From the NCBI RefSeq assembly GCF_038630985.1, contig NZ_CP152049.1, positions 1,879,501 to 1,943,500 of the forward strand: a stretch of DNA of 64,000 bases, written 5' to 3'. This document shows positions 42,736 to 50,874 of the stretch, one piece after another; position 1 is the stretch's first letter; every line of letters starts with the position of its first letter. Source of the stretch: Paenibacillus sp. FSL H8-0548. Lineage in GTDB: Bacteria > Bacillota > Bacilli > Paenibacillales > Paenibacillaceae. Position numbers and translations under genes: made by a program. The notes under the pieces are model-generated. The model did not search any database. It was not told where the DNA came from and was given only the letters and a program-made list of their open reading frames with translations.

Positions 42736-42759
42736 CAGGGAACGGGGGAAGAAACAGAC

Positions 42760-43617
42760 ATGTCCTACAAGTGGCTGAAATGGCTTATTCTATGGATTCC
42801 GACGATTGCAATCGGGCTATGGGAATATTTGCGCCATACGCTTTTGCTTCCCTTTATTTCAATGGATCTCGGCAATATTTTAGCGCCTGTATTTGTATTT
42901 TTGATTACATTAACGCTGCTGCGGGCGTTGTTTGCGAAGCTGGAGCAAACACAGGAAACGCTGCAGCGGGAGCGAGTCGTAAAGGCTGCTTTCGAGGAGC
43001 GGGAGCAGCTTGCGCGCGAGCTGCATGATGGCATATCGCAGTCGCTCTTCATGCTCTCGGTCAAGCTGGACAAGCTGGAGCGGGCACAAACGGATTTAGA
43101 CGCGCAGCAAACGACTGATGAGATCAAAAGAACGGTTCGGCATGTCTATGACGATGTGAGACAATCCATTGCGAATTTGCATGATTCGCCGCTTTCAGCA
43201 GATCTAACCTGGATGCAGAGCATCCATCATTTAACTGCGGAAATGGAGCAAACCTGCGGCATCCGCACCTCGGTAGAATGGCGCGTGCAGGAAGGCATGC
43301 TGTCGCATAAGCAGAAGATAGAGCTGCTTGCTATTATGCGCGAAGCGCTTATGAATGTGCAGAAGCATGCCAAAGCGGAGCATATTACGATTGTCGGCGA
43401 GGGCGAGCTCGGCACCGATGCGCAGGGCAGCTATTTAAGCTGCTCGATTATTGATGACGGCATCGGGGCAGCGGCGGACAAGCTTTATGCGAAGGGGAAA
43501 TATGGCATCAAAATGATGCAGGATCGAGCAGAGACCATGGGCTGGACTGTAACCATAAAGCAATTAAAGCCTCAAGGCACCGCGGTAAGCATTATCGGAG
43601 GGAGTATTGTCAAATGA
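42760..43617 (+). CDS. NarL-type sensor histidine kinase (LiaS-like)
   Basis: Membrane histidine kinase, 285 residues. Two hydrophobic segments (about 8-22 and 38-58) with almost no outside loop make it an intramembrane-sensing kinase. A short coiled linker leads to the HisKA_3 motif RELHDGISQS with His89, and the HATPase closes with DDGIGA and KYGIKMMQDRAE. The stop overlaps the start of the response regulator by 4 bases, so they are translationally coupled. Having no sensor domain of its own, it may read the state of the membrane or of the CopD-like protein encoded just upstream; this is inferred. Confidence 0.92.
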   Translation: MSYKWLKWLILWIPTIAIGLWEYLRHTLLLPFISMDLGNILAPVFVFLITLTLLRALFAKLEQTQETLQRERVVKAAFEEREQLARELHDGISQSLFMLSVKLDKLERAQTDLDAQQTTDEIKRTVRHVYDDVRQSIANLHDSPLSADLTWMQSIHHLTAEMEQTCGIRTSVEWRVQEGMLSHKQKIELLAIMREALMNVQKHAKAEHITIVGEGELGTDAQGSYLSCSIIDDGIGAAADKLYAKGKYGIKMMQDRAETMGWTVTIKQLKPQGTAVSIIGGSIVK

Positions 43618-44321
43618 TGAAGGAAACGACGCAGGTACGTGTGTTTTTGGTTGACGATCATCCACATGGACGAGAGGGCATGCGGGATATCGTCTTAAGT
43701 GACAGCTCCTTTGCTATTGTAGGAGAGGCAACAAGCGGTGAGGAGGCGATAGCTGCGATCTCAGAGCTGCAGCCGGATCTGGTGCTGATGGACATTCATA
43801 TGCCCGGTATGGGCGGACTCGAAGCCACTCAGCAGCTTAAGCTGCTGATGCCCGCATTGAAGATCGTTATGGTAACGGTATCGGATGATATTACGCATTT
43901 GTTCGAGGCAATCAAGCGGGGAGCGCAGGGATATTTGCTCAAAAATCTGGCTCCGTCCTCTTGGATGGAATATTTACGCGCCATTTCGTTGGATGAAGCG
44001 CCCATGTCGAAGGAGCTAGCCTTCCGTTTGCTTCAGGAATTTTCGGTAACCAAGCCGGGCGAACAGAAGAAGCGCGAAGCGGCGAAAGCGCAATTGCTGG
44101 ACAAGGATGCTGCAATTATGACAACTCCTCTGACCGATCGGGAGAAAGAGGTGCTTGAGCGAGTGGCGACGGGTGCTTCGAATCGGGAGATTGCAGTGGA
44201 GCTTGGCTTGTCTGAGTATACGGTTAAAAATCATTTAAAAAATATTTTGCAGAAGCTTCATCTAGGCAATCGGGTACAGCTGACCCGATACGCTTTTCAG
44301 CAGGGCATGGTTGAGAGATAG
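43614..44321 (+). CDS. NarL/LuxR-family response regulator
   Basis: Response regulator, 235 residues. Receiver domain with VDDH acidic pair, phospho-acceptor Asp60 in LMDIHMPGM and VTVSDDI; a linker of about 40 residues; a LuxR HTH at 170-232 (LTDREKEVLERVATGASNREIA, TVKNHLKNI). It partners the kinase with which it overlaps by ATGA. Targets probably include the CopD-like gene at the head of the operon. A second ATG directly follows the first. Confidence 0.94.
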   Translation: MMKETTQVRVFLVDDHPHGREGMRDIVLSDSSFAIVGEATSGEEAIAAISELQPDLVLMDIHMPGMGGLEATQQLKLLMPALKIVMVTVSDDITHLFEAIKRGAQGYLLKNLAPSSWMEYLRAISLDEAPMSKELAFRLLQEFSVTKPGEQKKREAAKAQLLDKDAAIMTTPLTDREKEVLERVATGASNREIAVELGLSEYTVKNHLKNILQKLHLGNRVQLTRYAFQQGMVER

Positions 44322-44623
44322 AAAGAGGCCTTTAGTTTTCTTTCTCCGGTTCGTAGGTTGGGCGTGCTAGTAGGATTGGTTCATTTATGAAATAGCGCGA
44401 TAGGACGAGGCTACGCTGCACTTTGTACAACGTAATCGACGTTACTAGCCTAACTAGGGCACGTACACTGCAGTTTGTGCAGGTCTGTTGATTTTCCAGT
44501 AACAGGAAGTGTTATTTGAAAAGAGGCTATCCTTTTTAGTATAAAACATCACAAGAAACGCCGGATGCCCATCGGGTACAGAATAGTGTCGAGCCCCAAA
44601 ACGGCACCGGCTATCTCCTGGAA
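44322..44623. other. Non-coding stretch
   Basis: No gene is visible. An AGAAAGA/TTCTTTCT hairpin just after the response-regulator stop may be a weak terminator. CTGCACTTTGTAC (44411) and CTGCAGTTTGTGCAG (44469) are members of the dispersed GTGCAGT-type motif. Confidence 0.5.
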
Positions 44624-44902
44624 GGAATAGGTCTAATAAATAGATCTATTCACACCAAATCCGGCCAAATGGGCACAGAATGTCCGTGCCGCGGTGAAAT
44701 AGGTCTATTTTTTAGATCTAAATTCTCCCAATTAGCTTAAAACGCTGGAATAAGTCTAATAAATAGATCTATTTACACTAAATTCTGCCAAATGGGCACA
44801 GAATGTCCGTCCCGCGGTGGAATAGGTCTATTTTTTAGATCTAAATCTTCCCAATTAGCTTAAAACGTTGGAATAGGTCTAATAAATAGATCTATTCACA
44901 CA
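44624..44902. repeat. Tandem array of 123-bp units (2.3 copies)
   Basis: Units start at 44624, 44747 and 44870 with GGAATA(G/A)GTCTAATAAATAG. Each holds the perfect palindrome AATAGATCTATT, then CCAAATGGGCACAGAATGTCCG, and a second TAGGTCTATTTTTTAGATCTA palindrome-like block. The third copy is cut after about 33 bases. There is no ORF. Confidence 0.88.
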
Positions 44903-45356
44903 TGTTCCCACCCGATGGCTATACTTTCCCTTAAGCCAATACCAGGATAATCAACAGGCCTGTATTTTGTGCAATAGATTGCCTATTCTAGGGTGATATT
45001 CGTTGGTTTGGAGCTGATTCTACTGCAGTATTACCATGTAGCCGTCTGAAATAACTCTCATGTAAGGTTTCTGTTGTATGAAGTGCAGTCTAGGCTTCTC
45101 TTTTCCTAGCTACCAAACCTTTAAAGGCTCCTAGCAACCTTCAAAGGCGTTTCGAACCCTCCCTTCCAAGGGAGGGCCCCGAGGTGCTGCGCCATCTGGA
45201 CACCTGCACGTGGAGTAACCTTGAAGGTTATCATTTGCCCCAGTGAGACGTTTGCGGTAGATCGCTATCGTACCAACAGGACACGCTTTCAGTTTGCAAT
45301 TTAGATCTTAGTTACTTTGTGTTTCTTTCTACGCTTGTTAGGTTGGGCCTGCTAAT
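44903..45356. other. Non-coding stretch
   Basis: No gene is visible. A perfect 9-bp hairpin CCCTCCCTT/AAGGGAGGG lies at 45158-45177, and a GTGCAGT motif near 45080. The base composition is similar to the surroundings. Confidence 0.5.
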
Positions 45357-45426
45357 TATATAAGTTGAATTTAAAAAATGAACTACTCGCGCAGAGCCCA
45401 AACGTAAATTTCTAGTTCAACTTATT
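45357..45426. repeat. 73-bp MITE-like element, copy 2
   Basis: Left end TATATAAGTTGAATTT and right end TCTAGTTCAACTTATT match the family, the outermost right bases being lost. The stop codon (TAA, 45424-45422) of the minus-strand aldolase-like gene lies inside its right terminal repeat, so insertion may have set the present C-terminus of that protein. Confidence 0.8.
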
Positions 45427-46702
45427 TTAGATGAAAGGCAATCTCAATTTCCTTGATTCGGGCATCCTCCATATGAACAATTTGTCCGATGCTCTTTGCA
45501 TCAATGATCGCTTTGGCGCTGTATTCCGCGACCTCCAGCCGGTCAAATGTGTTCAGCAGACTTTGTCCGGTAACGATAACACTGTCGTTCTCGACGATGA
45601 CACTGGGTGTGCCTTCTTGAAACAGAGCTGACGTCGACTCCGGAGCTTTATAGAGATTGCCATGAGGAACCTTAGGAATGTTGCGGAGCAAAATATAGCT
45701 CTCAGGAATGGTGCGTGAATCGAGCTGCTCCTTTGTTACCGCGAATGCCATTACATTTGGCGGATGGGCGATAATAATGGAATTGACATGGGCGTGTGTT
45801 TCGTAAATATGCTGATGAAACTTAACGGACCTGCTCGGTGTTTTACCTGCTTCCTTGCGGCCATTGTCGATTCTGACCAAGTCGCTTGGTTTCAAATATT
45901 TTCGATCCATGTTATAGGGCGTAATGAGAAAGGAGTTTTGGCTTATTTTTTGCGAGAAGGTACCTTGTGTGCTTGTAAAAAGACGCTGATCGTACGAGCG
46001 ATGGATGAGCTTGCACATCTCTCTGCGCGCTTCCTTCTCTTCACTGCTATAGGAGGTTGGCATAAATTCAAATATGAGCTGGTTCCGCTTGTCGATCAAA
46101 TGCTCAGAGGAAAGCGAGATAGGCTTGCCGATGCGGTTCGCTTGAATTTCAAGCCGAGCACAGTAGTCGAGTGTTTCAAAGCGTTGAAATGCCTCAAAAA
46201 GATTTTCGCCGCCTACGACTACACCATGATTTTCCAGCATAACGGTGTTGAAGCCTTGCTCGAATACAAGGGCGATATTCTCGCCGAGCTCGAGACTCCC
46301 CGGCAATCCATATTTCGCCATGCCAACCTCGCCGCATACAAGGTAATCATTAGGTAAGAGATGAACATTTGGAACCTTCCTGACCATGCTGAACGCAACG
46401 AGTGCTGGAGGGTGGGCATGAACGACCGCCTTCAAGTCAGCTCTGCGGCTGTAAATGAGCTTGTGAAACGGATATTCGCTGGATGGCTTATGCTTGCCCA
46501 CGATCGTTCCATCGTCCTTAACGCATACCATATCCGCTCTTGTCAGCTCGCCTTTATCGATGCCGGCAGGCGTGATCCATAGATCTCCGTTCTCGTCTAG
46601 TACGGATAAGTTGCCTCCAGAGGTCGTTGTCATACCATATTCATAAATGCGTTCCATCATCATCAAAATTTGATCGGATGGATGCAGAAGCTCGAATTGC
46701 AT
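45422..46702 (-). CDS. Duplicated class II aldolase/adducin-like protein
   Basis: Cytoplasmic protein, 426 residues, made of two class II aldolase-like domains in tandem. Domain 1 (about 1-205) has the full zinc set of this family: TTSGGNLSV, SSEYPFHKLIY, VVHAHPP and ENHGVVV, with the catalytic Glu in the SSEYP block. Domain 2 (about 215-425) keeps the fold markers (SRSVKFHQHIYE, IIIAHPPNVMAF) but reads VENDSVIVTG where the third metal ligand HG is expected, so it is probably inactive or changed. The start at 46702 follows GGGGGATG. Fuculose- or rhamnulose-phosphate-like aldolase or epimerase activity is possible; no pathway neighbour helps. Its end lies in a MITE-like repeat. Confidence 0.85.
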   Translation of the reverse strand: MQFELLHPSDQILMMMERIYEYGMTTTSGGNLSVLDENGDLWITPAGIDKGELTRADMVCVKDDGTIVGKHKPSSEYPFHKLIYSRRADLKAVVHAHPPALVAFSMVRKVPNVHLLPNDYLVCGEVGMAKYGLPGSLELGENIALVFEQGFNTVMLENHGVVVGGENLFEAFQRFETLDYCARLEIQANRIGKPISLSSEHLIDKRNQLIFEFMPTSYSSEEKEARREMCKLIHRSYDQRLFTSTQGTFSQKISQNSFLITPYNMDRKYLKPSDLVRIDNGRKEAGKTPSRSVKFHQHIYETHAHVNSIIIAHPPNVMAFAVTKEQLDSRTIPESYILLRNIPKVPHGNLYKAPESTSALFQEGTPSVIVENDSVIVTGQSLLNTFDRLEVAEYSAKAIIDAKSIGQIVHMEDARIKEIEIAFHLK

Positions 46703-46800
46703 AGAATCATCCCCCTTCGCTTTTACTTTAGAATACTGCAATTTTTTTTATTAGGATGTGACATTTGTTACATTTTGAACGAAATAACTCGAGCTTGCTG

Positions 46801-46829
46801 TTGCAACGCCTCCGCTGATTGCATATAAT
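46801..46829 (+). promoter_or_regulatory. Sigma-A promoter of pheST
   Basis: TTGCAA (46801-46806) and TATAAT (46824-46829) are separated by 17 bases, about 25 bases before the T-box leader begins. Confidence 0.82.
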
Positions 46830-46854
46830 AAAGATTATTGTTTCATATTCGTTA

Positions 46855-47135
46855 TAAAGCGATGATAGAGAAAAGTATGCAGTGCTTTCGCACAGGGAGA
46901 AGACGCCGTAGATTGAGAGCGTCTTTGTGAAATTAGGCTGCAGAAGTTCACTCTAGAGCAGGCACCTGAAACGTCAATGCGGCATGCCGCAGGGCGCGAG
47001 TAGGGAAGGCCCGGTTCCCGCCGTTATGGGGCTAAGGGATTACACTTCATTGCCAGTTGGCAAGCTGGAGAGTAGTCCGAATTAGGGTGGTACCACGGTT
47101 CTTTCGTCCCTTCAGGGAGAGAGGGCTTTTTTTTG
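46855..47135 (+). promoter_or_regulatory. Phe-specific T-box riboswitch
   Basis: The leader shows the T-box core AGGGTGGTACCACGG (47084-47098) that binds the tRNA acceptor end, and a terminator GTCCCT/AGGGC followed by eight T (to 47134). In the stem I specifier loop GAAGTTCACT, the TTC at 46947-46949 is the phenylalanine codon. Uncharged tRNA-Phe would favour antitermination and raise pheST expression. This agrees with the downstream genes. Confidence 0.93.
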
Positions 47136-47174
47136 TGTCAAGATTTAAGGAAGATGATATGGAGGCGAAGAAGA

Positions 47175-48209
47175 ATGAAGGAAAGATTGGAAGGCTTGCG
47201 TACCGAAGCGCTGCAGGAGCTTCAGCATGTAGAGACACCGCAGCAGCTTAATGACTTGCGCGTGAAATACTTAGGAAAAAAAGGTGCTTTAACTGAAATT
47301 TTGCGCGGTATGGGTGGACTGAGCGCTGAGGAGCGCCCTGTCATCGGACAGGTAGGCAATGATGTTCGTGCAGCCATCGAAACGGTTATTGACGAGAAGC
47401 AGGAAGCATTCCAGCATGCGGAGACGAATAATCGCCTGCTTGCGGAGACGCTTGATGTTACACTGCCGGGCAAGCTTCTGCCAACCGGCGCTGTGCATCC
47501 GCTTAATAAGGTAGCTCAAGAAATTGAAGATGTGTTTGTTGGTCTTGGTTATACGATCGCAGAGGGTCCAGAAGTGGAAACTGATTATTATAACTTCGAG
47601 GCACTGAATTTGCCGAAAAATCATCCTGCGCGCGACATGCAGGATTCATTCTATGTGACTGACGATATTCTAATGCGTACACATACATCGCCCGTACAGG
47701 TTCGGACAATGAAAGCGATGAACGGACAAACGCCGGTTAAGGTCATTTGCCCAGGTAAAGTATACCGCCGTGATGATGATGACGCGACGCATTCCTTTCA
47801 GTTCAATCAAATTGAAGGCCTTGTGATCGGCAAAAATATCCGTATGAGCGATTTGAAAGGCACGCTGCTGCAATTCGTGCAGCAAATGTTCGGCTCGCAG
47901 GCGCAAATCAGACTTCGTCCAAGCTTCTTCCCGTTCACAGAGCCAAGTGCCGAGGTTGATGTAACCTGCGTGCAATGCGGCGGTAAAGGCTGCCGGATGT
48001 GCAAGCAAACAGGCTGGCTTGAAATTTTGGGCTGCGGCATGGTTCATCCGCGCGTACTTGAAATGGGCGGCTACGATCCTGAAGAGGTTAGCGGCTTTGC
48101 ATTCGGTATGGGCGTTGAGCGGATCGCATTATTGAAATACGGTATTGACGATATTCGTCATTTCTATACGAACGATCTAAGGTTCTTAAGTCAATTCGCA
48201 AGAATGTAG
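47175..48209 (+). CDS. pheS: Phenylalanyl-tRNA synthetase alpha subunit
   Basis: Catalytic subunit that charges tRNA-Phe, 344 residues, the usual length. An N-terminal coiled-coil arm (about 1-85) precedes the class II core with [13 protein letters not shown], a Cys cluster [17 protein letters not shown] near the active site and motif 3 [14 protein letters not shown]. The ATG at 47175 lies 9 bases after GGAGG; the open frame extends upstream into the T-box terminator. pheT follows 24 bases downstream. Confidence 0.98.
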   Translation: MKERLEGLRTEALQELQHVETPQQLNDLRVKYLGKKGALTEILRGMGGLSAEERPVIGQVGNDVRAAIETVIDEKQEAFQHAETNNRLLAETLDVTLPGKLLPTGAVHPLNKVAQEIEDVFVGLGYTIAEGPEVETDYYNFEALNLPKNHPARDMQDSFYVTDDILMRTHTSPVQVRTMKAMNGQTPVKVICPGKVYRRDDDDATHSFQFNQIEGLVIGKNIRMSDLKGTLLQFVQQMFGSQAQIRLRPSFFPFTEPSAEVDVTCVQCGGKGCRMCKQTGWLEILGCGMVHPRVLEMGGYDPEEVSGFAFGMGVERIALLKYGIDDIRHFYTNDLRFLSQFARM

Positions 48210-48233
48210 CAATGAGAGAAGGGAAGAAGAGCG

Positions 48234-50675
48234 ATGAGAGTATCCTATAATTGGTTAAATGAATATATCGACCTGTCTGGCTTCACAGGAGAAGAGCTTG
48301 CTGAGAAAATGACGCGCGGCGGTATCGAGATTGACGTTGTTGAGTCTCGCAATAAAGGCGTAACCGGTGTTGTTGTCGGTTATGTGAAATCGAAGGAAAA
48401 GCATCCGGATGCAGATAAGCTGAACGTTTGTAAGGTAGATGTAGGCACAGGCGAGGAGCTGCAAATCGTCTGCGGAGCCAAAAACGTTGATGCGGGCCAG
48501 CTGGTTCCCGTTGCTGTTATCGGTGCGGTGCTGCCTGGTGATTTCAAAATTAAACGCGCAAAGCTGCGCGGCGTGGAATCCCAAGGGATGATTTGCTCGG
48601 CGAAGGAGCTTGGCTTGAACGAGAAGCTGCTGCCTAAGGAGCAGCAGGAAGGCATTCTTGTGCTTCCGGCGGAGACGAAGATTGGTTCGCCGATCGGCGA
48701 GGTGCTCGGAATTGATGATCAGGTGCTTGAGCTGGATCTTACTCCTAACCGTTCTGATTGCCTGAGCATGCTGGGCGTGGCCTATGAGATTGGAGCATTA
48801 ACCGGTCGCGAGGTGAAATTGCCAAGCCCATCCGTCCATCGCGCTTCGGTGCGCACGGACAGCCTTGTATCTGTTGAGATCAGCGCTGATGAGCATTGCT
48901 CACATTATTCTGCACGTTATATTAAAGACGTGAAAATCGGCGATTCTCCATTGTGGCTGCAAAACCGATTAATAGCTGCCGGTGTTCGTCCTATCAATAA
49001 CGTAGTTGACGTTACGAACTTCGTTATGCTTGAGTATGGTCAGCCTCTGCATGCGTTTGATGCAGACCTCGTGCCGAGCGGACGCATCGAGGTGCGTCTT
49101 GCCAAAGCAGGTGAAACACTTGTTACGCTTGATGACCAGGAACGCAAGCTAGAGCCGCATATGCTCGTCATTACAGATGGTCAGCAGCCGATTGCACTTG
49201 CAGGTGTTATGGGCGGAGCGAGCACAGAGGTTACGGGCGCAACGGTTAATATTTTGCTTGAATCGGCTAAATTCGATGGCGGTACGATTAGAAAAACGTC
49301 GCGTCAGCTCGGACTTCGCTCAGAGTCAAGCGTTCGCTTTGAGAAAGAGGTTGACGCTGGGCGTGTTATTCCAGCGCTGGATCGCGCAGCAGCCCTCATA
49401 GCAGACATTGCTCATGGCCTTGTAACGGAAGGTATCGTTCAGGCAACGTCAGCAGCAGTGAAACCAGCCCAAGTATCGGTTTCGCTCGATAAAATTAATG
49501 GCTACCTCGGTACGGAGCTGTCGAGACTTGAGGTTCTAACGATTTTTGGTCGCTTGCACTTTGTCTACGAGCTGTCTGAGGGTGATGTGTTCACCGTAGA
49601 TGTTCCGACTCGCCGCGGCGACATTACGCGTGCGGTTGATTTGATTGAAGAGGTCGCCCGTCTGCATGGCTATGATGAAATTCCTACGACGCTTATTCAT
49701 GGCGATGTCGTGCCAGGCTCCTTAACGAAGCCGCAATCGATTCGTCGGGAGCTGCGGAGGCGTCTATCCGATGCAGGGCTTCACGAGGTAGTCAGCTATT
49801 CCTTCACAGGACCTGAGCGCACGAAGCTGTTCCCTGCTCTTGCTGAGCATACGAATCCCGTTCGCCTGGCTATGCCAATGAGCGAGGACCGAAGCGTGCT
49901 TCGCACGACGCTTATCGCACAGCTGCTCGAAACAGCCGGCTATAACCGCAACCGCAAAAATGAATCCGCAGCGTTGTTTGAAATCGGGAGCGTCTTCCAT
50001 ACGGATGAAGAACAGCTGACTCGCTTGCCGCAAGAGAAGCATCGCCTTGCGGCCCTTCTGACAGGCAATCGTTCAGAGGCACAATGGAATGCGAAAGCTG
50101 CACAGGTTGACTTCTATGATGCGAAAGGTGTTTTGGAGACGATATTTGCGGTGCTGGGGCTGACGGCAAGCGTATCGTACGAAGCGGCACAGCCTGAGCA
50201 TTTCCACCCAGGCAGAACGGCTGCTGTTCTGCTTCACACGCCAAAGGGCAATGAGGTGATTGGTTATGTCGGTCAACTGCATCCAGCGCTTCAGCTTGAG
50301 GCAGATCTTGCCGATACCTATGTGCTGGAGATCGGTCTTGATCTGATCTACGAGCTGGCTGATTCGGGAATTGAATACAAGGTGCTTCCGCGTTATCCAG
50401 CTATGCAGCGTGATATCGCAGTCGTTGTAGACAATGAGGTGGCGGCTGCCAGCCTAACCGGCGCTGCATGGGAAATTGGCGCTGAATTGCTTGAGTCTGT
50501 TCGCATCTTCGACGTGTACAACGGAGAAAAGCTCGGAGCAGGCAAAAAAAGCGTCGCTCTATCGCTTGTTTACCGTCATGGAGAGCGTACATTGACAGAT
50601 GAGGAAGTAACGGAGCTTCATGGCAAGGTTGTTTTAAAATTAGAACAATCTTTTGCAGCAGAATTACGCAAGTAG
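48234..50675 (+). CDS. pheT: Phenylalanyl-tRNA synthetase beta subunit
   Basis: Beta subunit of the (alpha-beta)2 enzyme, 813 residues. In order: the tRNA-binding EMAPII-like domain (about 40-150, HPDADKLNVCKVDVG), the B3/B4 editing domain (about 210-390), the B5 domain (about 405-475, NGYLG), the synthetase-like core, and the C-terminal anticodon-binding FDX-ACB domain (YPAMQRDIAVVVD to VVLKLEQSFAAELRK). Length and order are normal. It is cotranscribed with pheS. In Bacillus the next genes are rnhC and zapA; here a ZapA-like fusion follows directly. Confidence 0.98.
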   Translation: MRVSYNWLNEYIDLSGFTGEELAEKMTRGGIEIDVVESRNKGVTGVVVGYVKSKEKHPDADKLNVCKVDVGTGEELQIVCGAKNVDAGQLVPVAVIGAVLPGDFKIKRAKLRGVESQGMICSAKELGLNEKLLPKEQQEGILVLPAETKIGSPIGEVLGIDDQVLELDLTPNRSDCLSMLGVAYEIGALTGREVKLPSPSVHRASVRTDSLVSVEISADEHCSHYSARYIKDVKIGDSPLWLQNRLIAAGVRPINNVVDVTNFVMLEYGQPLHAFDADLVPSGRIEVRLAKAGETLVTLDDQERKLEPHMLVITDGQQPIALAGVMGGASTEVTGATVNILLESAKFDGGTIRKTSRQLGLRSESSVRFEKEVDAGRVIPALDRAAALIADIAHGLVTEGIVQATSAAVKPAQVSVSLDKINGYLGTELSRLEVLTIFGRLHFVYELSEGDVFTVDVPTRRGDITRAVDLIEEVARLHGYDEIPTTLIHGDVVPGSLTKPQSIRRELRRRLSDAGLHEVVSYSFTGPERTKLFPALAEHTNPVRLAMPMSEDRSVLRTTLIAQLLETAGYNRNRKNESAALFEIGSVFHTDEEQLTRLPQEKHRLAALLTGNRSEAQWNAKAAQVDFYDAKGVLETIFAVLGLTASVSYEAAQPEHFHPGRTAAVLLHTPKGNEVIGYVGQLHPALQLEADLADTYVLEIGLDLIYELADSGIEYKVLPRYPAMQRDIAVVVDNEVAAASLTGAAWEIGAELLESVRIFDVYNGEKLGAGKKSVALSLVYRHGERTLTDEEVTELHGKVVLKLEQSFAAELRK

Positions 50676-50690
50676 GCAGGAAACCTTCAA

Positions 50691-50736
50691 AGCCGCATCG
50701 AAATAGTTCCTAGTGAGCTAACGATGCGGCTTTTTC
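50691..50736 (+). terminator. Terminator of pheST
   Basis: AGCCGCATCG (50691-50700) pairs with CGATGCGGCT (50722-50731), followed by TTTTTCC. Confidence 0.92.
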
Positions 50737-50874
50737 CTTTTAAATATAAGGCATGATTCTGTTTTTCGTGATTATGATGCCTATATTTCAACGGGAAACG
50801 AGAATGGCTTTTTCCACTAAGCCACGACAGCTGTTAACGCTCGCTCTACTTGGATAATAGGGGGATTTGCCTTA

